Positions 1 to 7,853 of a DNA stretch of 56,674 bases are shown here, one piece after another; position 1 is the stretch's first letter; every line of letters begins with the position of its first letter. The position numbers and the translations under genes were made by a program. Where the stretch lies: the NCBI GenBank assembly GCA_016201285.1, contig JACQDE010000009.1:1-56674 (forward strand), given 5' to 3'. Below the pieces are notes generated by a model. The model was not told the DNA's origin, searched no databases, and saw only the letters and a program-made list of their open reading frames with translations. This DNA comes from Acidobacteriota bacterium (GTDB lineage Bacteria; Acidobacteriota; Terriglobia; Acidiferrales; UBA7541).

Positions 1-78
1 GCGCCCATAAATCGCCCGCAGATACTCCCATCGCCCGTGGTTCCCCAACCTGTCCTCCTCCAAAACGCGTTTTGGTTG

Positions 79-136
79 GGTTACATCTTAAATGGCGCGA
101 TGTTGCTCCCTTCGGTTACATTTTAGATGGCGCGAT
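79..136. repeat. pair of 23-bp direct repeats
   Basis: Two 23-base copies, 79-101 and 114-136, both begin GGTTACAT and end TGGCGCGAT, differ at two positions, and are separated by 12 bases. They lie just upstream of the first small gene. No gene is visible in 1-194 apart from these repeats. They could be a local duplication or a binding-site pair; the sequence does not decide. Confidence 0.6.
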
Positions 137-194
137 ACGGTTCATTGACACCGGCGAAACTTGTGTCTAAAGTTTGTCGCGCTGAGAGGCTCCC

Positions 195-416
195 ATGCCC
201 GTGCGCAAGATCCAGGTCGGCCAGGTTTGGAAGAAAAGCGGCACGGGCGAGAACTACCTGGTCACCAAGATTTATTCGGAAGCCCTCGCCACCTATGCCA
301 TGCTGCGCAAAGCCGGCGCCGAGGAAGAAGCCCGCCTCCGCGTCAAGGTCGAGCGCGCCGGTGACACTCAAAATCTTCCCGGCTTCATCTACGCGCAGGA
401 AGCCGAGAATTTCTAG
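195..416 (+). CDS. small conserved hypothetical protein, 73 aa
   Basis: I do not recognise this 73-residue soluble protein. It starts with MPVRKIQVGQVWKK, has no signal peptide or membrane segment, and mixes short beta-like stretches with a charged helix (around residues 38-52, rich in Glu, Arg and Ala). The start is supported by a purine-rich GAGAGG about five bases upstream of the ATG. Composition matches the GC-rich neighbours, so it looks native. It is alone on its strand; the next gene is convergent. A function cannot be assigned. Confidence 0.6.
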   Translation: MPVRKIQVGQVWKKSGTGENYLVTKIYSEALATYAMLRKAGAEEEARLRVKVERAGDTQNLPGFIYAQEAENF

Positions 417-449
417 AACCCGATCGCCCGCAAATCAGCCCCGATTGGC

Positions 450-1238
450 TCAAGCCTCATCGAGCGTTAGAGGACGCGGTTGCTTTCCATCCACGTCGGT
501 GAATCCGTACTCCTGAGCCACGCTTGCGGCAATCAGCACCTTTCCAGTTTTTTCGATGACGTTGGGGTCTGCTGCCAGGGCAGCCACAGCCCGTCCAATA
601 AATTGCGGCGATTCGGAGTTGCTGAGGTCCAGCCAGCCCGCTGCGACCATCACTTTCTCGGTTCTCACTAGCCCCGGATAAATGGAAACAGCCGCTACGT
701 TGTGCGCTTTCAGTTCTTGCGCCATGTCCCTGGTCATCTTGTCGGTGGCCGCTTTGGAGACACCGTAAGCGACATTCCCGATATGTTTCTGCGCGGCCCA
801 ATAAGAGAGGTTCACGATCAGGCCGCTTCGCCGGGCAATCATCAAGGGGGCAGCAAGTCGACTGGCCGCATAATGCGCGCGCACTCCGGCTTGAAACATC
901 GCGTCCCATCGCCATAGGGGTTGCTCCCAAAACGGCCGGGGCCACGTGAATTCACCGCCCTCCATCATGTCCTCGTACCCGCCCCAGACGTTGTTCACCA
1001 GGATGTCCAGGCGTCCCTGCTTGTCGGCGATGCGGCGAAATGCCGCCTCCACTTGCGCGTCGTTGCGATGGTCGCATTCCAGGGCCGTGCCTTGGCCTTC
1101 GATGTAGTTCATATCGGCAACGGTTCGTCCTGTGATGTATACACAGGCGCCGGCTGCAATCAGTTCGAGGGCAATTCCTTTACCGACACCGCGGCTACCC
1201 CCCGTAACCAACGCGACTCGTTCCGTCAGATTCCACAT
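450..1238 (-). CDS. short-chain dehydrogenase/reductase, DHRS1-like
   Basis: This 262-residue NAD(P)-dependent oxidoreductase has the classical SDR layout. The cofactor motif TGGSRGVG lies near residues 12-19, the NNVWGG motif stands in place of NNAGG near residue 87, and the catalytic Ser (LSYWAA) and Tyr/Lys (YGVSK) follow at about 145-165. The insertion rich in Trp and Pro after NNVWGG, and the YPGLVRTE segment, resemble the DHRS1 subfamily, whose substrates are carbonyls and steroids in animals. The bacterial substrate is unknown. It is soluble with no signal peptide. It stands alone between a convergent small gene and bshB1 on the same strand, so context does not narrow the substrate. 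Confidence 0.85.
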   Translation of the reverse strand: MWNLTERVALVTGGSRGVGKGIALELIAAGACVYITGRTVADMNYIEGQGTALECDHRNDAQVEAAFRRIADKQGRLDILVNNVWGGYEDMMEGGEFTWPRPFWEQPLWRWDAMFQAGVRAHYAASRLAAPLMIARRSGLIVNLSYWAAQKHIGNVAYGVSKAATDKMTRDMAQELKAHNVAAVSIYPGLVRTEKVMVAAGWLDLSNSESPQFIGRAVAALAADPNVIEKTGKVLIAASVAQEYGFTDVDGKQPRPLTLDEA

Positions 1239-1284
1239 TTTCGGGATTGCTTTGTGTGGCTATTCGACTCGGTCGCCGTTCGAC

Positions 1285-2004
1285 CTAGATCGACCGCACT
1301 GGCAGGCCCACCACGTCCTCCACCTGCATCACCTCGCGCACCAGGAACGGCTCCGCATACTTCACCCCGGCCAGTTGCCCGTAGAAGCGGGCAATCAAGT
1401 GCATCCGCTCCTCCAGTTCGTCCAGCGGGATGTGCACCTTTCCGCCGCGTTCGCGCGCCCGGGGGCGGAACTGCGAGGTGTAGGCCAGGATGGCCCGCTT
1501 CCGGCGCTCGAACTGCTTGGTAATGTCCACCACAAACGTTGGCCGCACCGAGCGGTCGTACGCCGTGGCATAGATCAACTTGAACGGACGGAAAGCATCG
1601 CCTTCCAGCTTGAGCTGTCTCAGCCCCGCCAGAAAGCAGCCTTCGTAGGCCAGTTGCGAGGCCGTGTAGTGGTCCGGATGGCGTCCTTCCCAGTACGGCA
1701 GGATCACCGTGTGCGGCCGCAGCTCGCGGATCTTCCGCGCCACCGCGAGCTTGTACTCTTCGGAGACCACCAGGTGCGCGTCCGGCAATCCCAGGTTTTC
1801 CCGGTGCTGCACGCCCATGATCTTCGCCGCCCGCGCCGCTTCCTTGAGGCGCGTCTCCGGCGTGCCGCGCGTGCCCATCTCGCCTTGCGTCAGGTCGAGG
1901 ATGCCCGCCTTGTAGCCGCGCTCGGCGGTCCTGATCACCGTGCCGCCGCAGGTCAGCTCGACGTCGTCCGGATGCGCGGCAATCGCCAGCAGGTCCAGTT
2001 TCAT
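1285..2004 (-). CDS. bshB1: PIG-L family deacetylase, BshB1-type (bacillithiol biosynthesis)
   Basis: This 239-residue zinc-dependent LmbE/PIG-L deacetylase has the metal motif AHPDD at residues 10-14 and a second metal His in the HPDHY segment (about 109-113). It matches the BshB1 branch in the TCGGT, TQGEMGTRGTPE and NLGLPD signatures. BshB1 enzymes deacetylate GlcNAc-malate to GlcN-malate, the middle step of bacillithiol synthesis. The genes for the other steps (bshA, bshC) are not in this window. It is cytoplasmic. The assignment to the family is firm; bacillithiol as the product is inferred from family membership. Confidence 0.88.
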   Translation of the reverse strand: MKLDLLAIAAHPDDVELTCGGTVIRTAERGYKAGILDLTQGEMGTRGTPETRLKEAARAAKIMGVQHRENLGLPDAHLVVSEEYKLAVARKIRELRPHTVILPYWEGRHPDHYTASQLAYEGCFLAGLRQLKLEGDAFRPFKLIYATAYDRSVRPTFVVDITKQFERRKRAILAYTSQFRPRARERGGKVHIPLDELEERMHLIARFYGQLAGVKYAEPFLVREVMQVEDVVGLPVRSI

Positions 2005-2105
2005 CGTTCCTCGTAACGCCGCCTTCCAGGCGGTGCTTTTAGTTTTGCGATGCTTCCCGTCGCTACGATTCTAGGCGAGGGGCGCGCGCCCGTCAAAGCC
2101 CCGGG

Positions 2106-2133
2106 TTGACACGCCCCCCTGCAATGCTATGGT
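2106..2133 (+). promoter_or_regulatory. sigma-70-like promoter for the SDR gene at 2164
   Basis: A TTGACA -35 box (2106-2111) is followed, after 16 bases, by TATGGT (2128-2133). The predicted transcript starts near 2140, leaving a short leader that carries an AGGAGG ribosome binding site six bases before the ATG at 2164. Confidence 0.6.
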
Positions 2134-2163
2134 TTATGTCGCACTCGATTCAGGAGGTTCGTC

Positions 2164-2895
2164 ATGCCGGAATTGCCGCTTGCCGGCCAGGTTGCGCTCG
2201 TCACCGGCGGCGCAAAACGCATCGGACGCAGCATTGCTCTCCAACTCGCCGCCGAGGGCGCCGACGTGGTGGTCAACTACCAGCGCTCGAAGGAAGAAGC
2301 CGACGAGCTGGTGGCAACCATTGTGGCCGGCGGCTGCCGCGCCGCCGCCGTGCAGGCCGATGTATCCCGCGCCGCGGACGTCAAGTCGCTCTTCGCGGAA
2401 ATCTCCCGCCGCATGGGCCGCCTGGACATCCTCGTCAACAACGCCGGCATGTTTTTCGCCGCGCCGGTCCTCGAGCTCACCGAAGACCAGTGGGACGCCA
2501 TCATGGCCACCAACCTCAAGGCGCATTTCCTCTGCGCTCAGGCGGCCGCCCCACTGATGAAGCAGCAGGGTCGCGGCCGCATCATCAACATCTCCTCGAT
2601 TGGAGGCCTGCTGCCCTGGCCGGCCTTCACCCACTACTGTGTTTCCAAGGCCGGCGTCATCATGCTCACCCGCTGCCTCGCGCGCGCCCTCGGACCGGGA
2701 ATCACCGTCAACTCCGTCGCCCCCGGCACGATTCAGTTTCCAGGCGAAGCCCCCGACGAAGATTACATCCGCCGCGCCCCGCTGCACCGCGTCGGCAAGG
2801 GAGAAGACGTCGCCGAAACCGTCTCCTTCCTCGCGAAGTCCGATTTCATCACCGGCCAGATTTTCGTTGTGGATGGTGGCCGCACGCTCGTGTAG
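2164..2895 (+). CDS. short-chain dehydrogenase/reductase, FabG-like
   Basis: This 243-residue classical SDR has TGGAKRIG as the NAD(P) motif at residues 14-21, NNAGM near 91, catalytic Ser in INISSIGG near 139, Tyr and Lys in HYCVSKAG near 155, and the FITGQIFVVDGG end typical of FabG-like enzymes. It likely reduces or oxidises a 3-oxo/3-hydroxy compound with NADP(H). The NYQRSKEEA segment after strand 2, with its Arg, favours NADP. AGGAGG precedes the ATG by six bases and a good promoter lies upstream. It appears monocistronic; the neighbour downstream is convergent. Exact substrate unknown. Confidence 0.88.
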   Translation: MPELPLAGQVALVTGGAKRIGRSIALQLAAEGADVVVNYQRSKEEADELVATIVAGGCRAAAVQADVSRAADVKSLFAEISRRMGRLDILVNNAGMFFAAPVLELTEDQWDAIMATNLKAHFLCAQAAAPLMKQQGRGRIINISSIGGLLPWPAFTHYCVSKAGVIMLTRCLARALGPGITVNSVAPGTIQFPGEAPDEDYIRRAPLHRVGKGEDVAETVSFLAKSDFITGQIFVVDGGRTLV

Positions 2896-2969
2896 CGCAG
2901 CCACTCCTGGCTGCGCTCCCGTGCTGAATTAACGCGCAAGCAAGATTGCTTGCGCCACCGTCGTTGTTT

Positions 2970-3017
2970 GTCATTCCGAGTCCCGATGGTTTTGATCGGG
3001 ACGAGGAATCTGCATTT
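2970..3017 (+). repeat. family A interspersed repeat, copy 1
   Basis: Starts GTCATTCCGAG and ends GAGGAATCTGC. The variable middle is a hairpin: TCCCGAT (2981-2987) pairs with ATCGGGA (2995-3001). On the minus strand this element supplies the last codons and the stop of the NUDIX gene. Confidence 0.75.
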
Positions 3018-3468
3018 GGTCGTACGAAGCGTCACTCTGAAACTTCATCTTGCCCTTCGCCAGCCGCTCCACAATCTCCCGGTCCGCAGCGAGAAAATCG
3101 TACTCCGAAAGTCTCGCCGGAAGCTCCCAAACGATTTGCTCGAAGGCTAGGTTCTGCACGTTTGGGCTTTCCAGATGCGCGGTGAAAAATAGCAGCTCGA
3201 TTTCCCGGGCGTGCTCGGGATATTTATGGCGGGTGCGGCAAATCTCCGCGCCGATTTGTGCCGTGACGCCAAGCTCTTCTTCCAGTTCGCGCGCCAGTGC
3301 CGCAGTTGGCGTTTCGTCCGGCAAAACTTTTCCGCCGGGAAATTCCCATTTCAGGCCGAACGTATCGTCTTTCCGCCGCTGGCAAATCAGGATCCGGCCG
3401 CCCTGCCCAATGATTCCCGCGACCACGGTAAACAGCGGCGGTTCATGTGACTGCATCTCGTTCGGCAT
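2971..3468 (-). CDS. NUDIX hydrolase, MutT-like
   Basis: This 165-residue protein carries a full NUDIX box: GGKVLPDETPTAA at about residues 45-57 continues into ARELEEELGV, giving the Gx5Ex7REUxEExGU pattern. WEFPGG just before it is typical of MutT and CTP pyrophosphohydrolases. It probably hydrolyses oxidised or surplus nucleoside triphosphates such as 8-oxo-dGTP; family level is secure, substrate is not. The C-terminal tail after residue about 150 (QIPRPDQNHRDSE) is encoded by an intergenic repeat element, so the gene has probably lost its original stop and read into the repeat. Confidence 0.85.
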   Translation of the reverse strand: MPNEMQSHEPPLFTVVAGIIGQGGRILICQRRKDDTFGLKWEFPGGKVLPDETPTAALARELEEELGVTAQIGAEICRTRHKYPEHAREIELLFFTAHLESPNVQNLAFEQIVWELPARLSEYDFLAADREIVERLAKGKMKFQSDASYDQMQIPRPDQNHRDSE

Positions 3469-3606
3469 GGCTCGGCTCGTTTCGTTGTTGAAGAAAGGAT
3501 TCTAGCGGCAGGATGCCCGGCAATCAATCCGCCGCGTCCCACACAGGCATCCGGGACGCAGAATGCGCGCATTGAACCCCGCGCAGCGCTCTGCAATACT
3601 CACTCC

Positions 3607-3963
3607 ATGTACAGCGCCGCCGTGCTCGACCACTTCCAGAACCCGCGTAACGCCGGCGACCTGGAAAATGCCTCCGCCGTGGTGGAAGTCTCCAACCCGG
3701 CCTGCGGAGACATCCTGCAGCTTTCCGCGCGCGTCGAAAACGGCCGCTTCGTGGACGTGCGCTTCAAGACCCGCGGCTGCGTCACCTCCATTGCCTGCGC
3801 CTCGCAGTTGACCGAAATGCTCTGCGGCAAAACCCTGCAGGAAGCGCGCCTTCTGACACCCACGCATATTTCCGACATCCTCGGCGGCTTGCCTCCCGCC
3901 ACTTTCCACGGCGCGCAGCTTGCCGTCGATGCGTTGGAGTCACTGCTGACAAACCTCGGGTAG
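3607..3963 (+). CDS. IscU/NifU-N-like Fe-S scaffold lacking the third ligand Cys
   Basis: This 118-residue protein aligns from end to end with IscU scaffolds: DHFQNPRN at 8-15, PACGD with Cys33, TRGC with Cys58, then LPPATFH near 95-101. IscU uses three Cys ligands plus Asp; the third, in the motif HCS, is replaced by Gly102 (HGA). Two other Cys residues (64 and 73) are not at canonical sites. The role is thus uncertain: a specialised scaffold, carrier or delivery protein. It is tail to tail with the MocA-like and XdhC genes, which suggests a role in maturing molybdenum hydroxylases that contain 2Fe-2S clusters. Confidence 0.8.
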   Translation: MYSAAVLDHFQNPRNAGDLENASAVVEVSNPACGDILQLSARVENGRFVDVRFKTRGCVTSIACASQLTEMLCGKTLQEARLLTPTHISDILGGLPPATFHGAQLAVDALESLLTNLG

Positions 3964-3972
3964 GGGAAATTC

Positions 3973-4581
3973 TCAGGCAGGGAAAGTGCGTTTCATTGTT
4001 TCCGGATCATTCAAGTTCAGCACCACGCCTTCTTCGTCCGTGGGAATCTCCAGCACTTCCTTCGCGTGCGCCCACACCACCGCGCGCGCGCCCTGGTCCT
4101 CCGGCGCCGCCAGCAATTCCTCGTACAGGCTACTCGCAAAGATTACCGGGTGACCCCGCTTCGCGTTGTACGTCGGGATCACAATGCGCCGCCCGGTCGC
4201 ATAAAACCGTTCGACGAGCGTGCCCACCAGCGCTCTGGTGATAAGAGGATGGTCCACCAGAAACAGCATGAGGCCGTCGGTGCCGCCCGGAGGCAGGCTT
4301 CGGATCGCCGCCTGGATGGAAGAGAGTTGCCCCGAGGCCCAGTCAGCGTTCACGACCACATCGTCGGCTGCCATCTGCACGTGGCGGCGCACTTCCTCCG
4401 CGTGCGCGCCCAGCACCACGCGCCGCACTCCGATGCGCGGATGCTGCGCGATGCTCGTCAAGTGTTCCACGAATGTGGTGATGCCCTCGGTGGCGACTGT
4501 GCCCGCAGGGAAGGGAAGCAGCGCCTTGGGCGTGCCCATGCGGCGGGATTCACCGGCGGCCAGTATGACGGCGGCAAGCAT
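3973..4581 (-). CDS. molybdenum cofactor nucleotidyltransferase, MocA-like
   Basis: This 202-residue protein has a Rossmann-like NTP-transferase fold. The signature LAAGESRRMGTPK lies at residues 7-19, with VDHP (Asp for metal) near 108 and GHP near 142. These are the marks of MocA, which joins CMP to molybdopterin to make MCD, the cofactor of xanthine-dehydrogenase-type hydroxylases; MobA-type guanylylation is less likely beside xdhC. The xdhC gene lies about 100 bases upstream on the same strand. The Cox-type hydroxylase at 18.5 kb is a likely client. Confidence 0.82.
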   Translation of the reverse strand: MLAAVILAAGESRRMGTPKALLPFPAGTVATEGITTFVEHLTSIAQHPRIGVRRVVLGAHAEEVRRHVQMAADDVVVNADWASGQLSSIQAAIRSLPPGGTDGLMLFLVDHPLITRALVGTLVERFYATGRRIVIPTYNAKRGHPVIFASSLYEELLAAPEDQGARAVVWAHAKEVLEIPTDEEGVVLNLNDPETMKRTFPA

Positions 4582-4584
4582 AAT

Positions 4585-4682
4585 GTAGCGGCGGCCTTTA
4601 GGCCGCCAGGTTTTGCGCTGTAGCGCCGGCCTTTCGCGATTTGTGCGTCCCGACGACTTTGGTCGGGAAGGCCGGCATCTTT
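4585..4682. repeat. family B palindromic repeats
   Basis: GTAGCGGCGGCCTTTAGGCCGCC (given as GGCGGCC-TTTA-GGCCGCC stem) at 4585-4607 is followed by a second GTAGCGCCGGCC...GGCCGGC hairpin with an internal stem TCCCGAC/GTCGGGA. The pair fills the gap between the mocA-like and xdhC genes. Confidence 0.6.
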
Positions 4683-5499
4683 AGACCGTTGTACGCTGAA
4701 TCTCGGCCTTCAACGATTTGTGCGCCACGTCTTTCGCGTTGCGCCGGATGGCGATCAATTCCGCGGCGATGCTTACGGCGATCTCTTCCGGTGTGAGCGC
4801 GCCGATCTCCAGTCCCACTGGCGCGTGCACGTGTTCGAATTTCTCCGGCGAAATTCCTTCACTCTCGAGCGCCTTATAGACCGAGAGCACTTTTCTTTTG
4901 CTCCCGATCATGCCGATGTAGCGTGCCGCCGTTTTCACCGCCCAGCCCAGCACGCGCAGGTCGTCGCGGTGCCCGCGCGTCACAATCACGATGTATGTCG
5001 AGGCATTGGGCTGGATTTTTTCGAAGGCCACTTCATACGTCGTGTAGATCTCGCGCGCCATGGAGAAGCGCTGCGCGTTGGCGAATGTTTCGCGGTCGTC
5101 CACCACGCCGATGGCGAACCCCGCCGTGCTCGCCGCGCCCGCCAGCGCGATGGACACGTGGCCGCCGCCAAAAATGTACAGCATCGGCTGGGGCAGAATC
5201 GGCTCCACAAAAATCTCCAGCGTGCCGCCGCAAATCAACCCGTTATCGTAGCTGGCTTCGTGGTTCAGGTTGAAGACCATTTTCCGCGGCGCTTCCACCT
5301 GGATCACTTCCTTCGCCGCCGCCCACACCTCCGCCTCCATGCACCCGCCGCCGATCGTTCCGGCAATCGTGCCGTCTTCGCGCACCAGCATCCGCGAGCT
5401 TTCATAGCTCGGGATCGACCCGTTCGTGTGGACAATGGTGGCCAGCGCCGCGCGCTTGCCTTCGCGCCGCAGCCGGATGATTTCTTCGAAAATATCCAT
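4681..5499 (-). CDS. xdhC: XdhC family molybdenum hydroxylase maturation protein
   Basis: XdhC proteins receive the molybdenum cofactor, help sulfurate it and insert it into xanthine-dehydrogenase-type enzymes. This protein has the N-terminal XdhC/CoxI domain (GSIPSYESSRMLV, TIGGGCMEAEVW at about 26-60) and the C-terminal Rossmann domain (YIFGGGHVS near 130, VTRGHRDD near 200, GMIGSKRK near 225). I chose the ATG at 5499 (272 aa), which has GGAAGG nine bases upstream; a frame-compatible start seven codons earlier lacks this. It is in line with the mocA-like gene, probably one transcript. Confidence 0.88.
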   Translation of the reverse strand: MDIFEEIIRLRREGKRAALATIVHTNGSIPSYESSRMLVREDGTIAGTIGGGCMEAEVWAAAKEVIQVEAPRKMVFNLNHEASYDNGLICGGTLEIFVEPILPQPMLYIFGGGHVSIALAGAASTAGFAIGVVDDRETFANAQRFSMAREIYTTYEVAFEKIQPNASTYIVIVTRGHRDDLRVLGWAVKTAARYIGMIGSKRKVLSVYKALESEGISPEKFEHVHAPVGLEIGALTPEEIAVSIAAELIAIRRNAKDVAHKSLKAEIQRTTV

Positions 5500-5656
5500 G
5501 GAGAGCTGCCTTCCGAACAAGCCTACGGCGGCGGCACGGCCGTGTCAATCTTCACGACTCCGGTTTTTGCAGTCAATTGCTCTCGCCTCTGCTAGACACC
5601 TTTTTGCACGGATGCTACCGTAGCGCCAGCGCGACATTTTGTGCGCGGGAGGTCCC

Positions 5657-6685
5657 ATGAAAGCCATCATCTTCAACGAGCACGGCGGCCCGGACGTCCT
5701 GCGTCACACCGAAGTCGCCGAGCCGAAGATCGGCCCTACCGAAGTGCTGGTGCGCGTGCGCGCCTGCGCCCTGAACCACCTCGACCTTTGGGTGCGTCGC
5801 GGACTCCCCGGCGTGCAGATTCCGTTTCCGCACATTCCCGGCAGCGACATTTCCGGCGAAGTCGCCAAAGTCGGCGACATGGTCACGCGCGTCAAGGTCG
5901 GCCAGAAAGTACTGCTCGCGCCGGGCCTGAGTTGCGGGCAATGTCCGGCGTGCCTGGGCGGCGCGGACAACAAGTGCCGCAAGTACACGCTCATCGGCTA
6001 CATCGTGGACGGCGGCTGCGCCGAATTCGTGAAAGTGCCGGAGGTCAACGTCATCCCCATCCCCGGCGACCTTTCTTTTGACGAAGCCGCCGCGGTGCCG
6101 CTGGTTTTCCTCACCGCGTGGCACATGCTCACGGGCCGCGCCGCGCTGCAGCCGGGCGAAGATTTGCTCGTGCTCGGCGCGGGCAGCGGCATCGGCAGCG
6201 CCGCCATTCAGATCGGAGGACTCATCGGCGCGCGCGTCATTGCCACTGCCGGCAGCGACGAAAAGCTTCAGAAGGCGAAACACCTCGGCGCCGACGAAGT
6301 GATCAATCATTCGCAGCAAAAAATCGCCGACGAAGTCAAGCGCCTCACCGACCGCCGCGGCGTGGACGTCGTCTTCGAGCACGTCGGCGCGGCCACGTGG
6401 GACGCCAGTATCGCCAGCCTCGCCGCCGGCGGACGCCTGGTCACCTGCGGCGCCACCACCGGCCCCGAGGGTAAAATTGACATCCGCTACCTGTTCAGCC
6501 GGCAGCTTTCTGTGCTGGGCTCCTACATGGGCAGCAAGGCCGAGCTGTACGCTGTGCTGAAACTCATTGGCCAGCGCAAACTCCGCGCCGTGATTGACCG
6601 CACCATGCCGCTCGCCCAGTGCGCCCACGCGCACGAGCTGCTCGAAAGCCGCGAACAGTTCGGCAAGATTGTGCTCAATCCTTGA
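5657..6685 (+). CDS. zinc-binding dehydrogenase / quinone oxidoreductase family (MDR)
   Basis: This 342-residue medium-chain dehydrogenase/reductase begins MKAIIFNEHGGPDVL. It has the zinc-type features CGQCPACLGG plus a fourth Cys a few residues on (structural Zn lobe, about residues 93-107) and GHP-like PHIPGSDISG with the catalytic-lobe region near 62. The Rossmann motif GAGSGIGSAAIQ follows at about 173. NADP-dependent reduction of an enone or quinone, or alcohol oxidation, is likely; the substrate is unknown. GGGAGGT precedes this ATG, making it a better start than one six codons upstream. It is monocistronic; its TGA stop overlaps the -35 box of the next operon. Confidence 0.87.
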   Translation: MKAIIFNEHGGPDVLRHTEVAEPKIGPTEVLVRVRACALNHLDLWVRRGLPGVQIPFPHIPGSDISGEVAKVGDMVTRVKVGQKVLLAPGLSCGQCPACLGGADNKCRKYTLIGYIVDGGCAEFVKVPEVNVIPIPGDLSFDEAAAVPLVFLTAWHMLTGRAALQPGEDLLVLGAGSGIGSAAIQIGGLIGARVIATAGSDEKLQKAKHLGADEVINHSQQKIADEVKRLTDRRGVDVVFEHVGAATWDASIASLAAGGRLVTCGATTGPEGKIDIRYLFSRQLSVLGSYMGSKAELYAVLKLIGQRKLRAVIDRTMPLAQCAHAHELLESREQFGKIVLNP

Positions 6686-6709
6686 CTCGATGTTGGTGTA
6701 AGGTCTAAT
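6682..6709 (+). promoter_or_regulatory. promoter of the AAA ATPase / DUF3226 operon
   Basis: TTGACT at 6682-6687 and TCTAAT at 6704-6709 are 16 bases apart. The -35 box contains the stop codon of the upstream gene. The predicted leader of about 65 bases ends with GGAGG eight bases before the ATG at 6783. The islet therefore brings or borrows its own promoter. Confidence 0.55.
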
Positions 6710-6782
6710 AAGAGGGAGCCGCAACAGGTCGAGGGGATGACTTCCGCATCATCCCACAGATTCGGGGTCGGAGGTTCAGCGT

Positions 6783-7853
6783 ATGGTCTTTAAGAACTTT
6801 GCCGTGAAAAACTTCCGTTGTTTGGGACAGCTTAATCTCCGTGACCTGAAGCGGTTGAACGTCATTGTAGGTAGGAACAACACAGGCAAAACCGCTCTTT
6901 TGGAGGCGTTGTTTTTTCATTCGGCTGCCAATAACCCGACTATGGCCCTGAATCTCCGGATGCACAGAGGATTTTCAGGCGAGATGGAAGTGTCGAAAAT
7001 TTCTCTGACCGAGTTGTGGCGGGACCTATTTCGTGGCTTTGACATCGCCAAACATATTGAATTTGAGAGTGAGGATGCCTCCGGGAAAAGGCGGCGGTCT
7101 GTGATTTTTGTGGGGCCTCAAGATGGTCAACAATTGACGATGCCCGCAATCTCAGGAAGTAGCTTCCAAGAAAGGAGTGCACCTCTCACCATCGAATATA
7201 CGGATGCGAACGGCAAACTGCACGTTTCGTCCTTACTTATGGGCCCAGACGGGCGGCCCGAGCTTCAAAACCCATCGCGTATTTTGGATTATTTGGGAAT
7301 AATCCTTCCCGCGTATAGACGCGTTTCTCAAGAGGAAGATGCTGAAAGGCTAGACAAGGTAGTTACGGAAAAACGGAAGGATCAAATCCTCAAACTTGCA
7401 CAAACCATAGAACCAAGGCTGGTCGATTTGGTCGTTGGTCTCTCTGCTGGTAAGCCTGTCGTCATGTGTGATGTTGGACTTCCGCGTCTTGCGCCATTGC
7501 CTGTCTTAGGTGAAGGTACCCACAAACTAGTCTCCATGGCACTCGCAATTGAGGCTGCCCGGGCCGGTGTCGTGATGCTTGACGAGGCCGAGAATGGCCT
7601 CTATTACGATTCCCAAAAACAATTCTGGTCGAAACTCCACAAGCTGGCAGTTACGAATGATGTTCAATTATTTGTCACCAGCCATAGTCGGGAATGCTTG
7701 GAAGCACTCGAAACATCCGCCGCCGACGATGCAGAGTTTCAAGCAGATGTGAAAGTCATCCGGCTCGCAAAAGACAAGGGCGAGGTGTACGCAAGCGAGT
7801 ACGAATTCGCTGCTCTACAGGCTTCACTTGCTGCTGGCTTCGAGATCCGCTAA
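6783..7853 (+). CDS. AAA family ATPase, OLD/SMC-like (putative defence sensor)
   Basis: This 356-residue protein is an ABC/SMC-type ATPase of the AAA_15/AAA_21 kind: FKNFAVKNFRCL strand, Walker A GRNNTGKT at 30-37, Walker B VVMLDEAENG with Asp267-Glu268, and a SHSRECLEAL segment after it. There is a GEGTHKLVSMAL signature-like motif near 250. It lacks a TOPRIM domain of its own; that part is supplied by the next gene, which overlaps it by one base (TAATG). The paired layout resembles split OLD-family systems such as PARIS. Base composition is clearly lower in GC than the flanking genes (28 of 60 G/C at 7321-7380). Confidence 0.85.
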   Translation: MVFKNFAVKNFRCLGQLNLRDLKRLNVIVGRNNTGKTALLEALFFHSAANNPTMALNLRMHRGFSGEMEVSKISLTELWRDLFRGFDIAKHIEFESEDASGKRRRSVIFVGPQDGQQLTMPAISGSSFQERSAPLTIEYTDANGKLHVSSLLMGPDGRPELQNPSRILDYLGIILPAYRRVSQEEDAERLDKVVTEKRKDQILKLAQTIEPRLVDLVVGLSAGKPVVMCDVGLPRLAPLPVLGEGTHKLVSMALAIEAARAGVVMLDEAENGLYYDSQKQFWSKLHKLAVTNDVQLFVTSHSRECLEALETSAADDAEFQADVKVIRLAKDKGEVYASEYEFAALQASLAAGFEIR

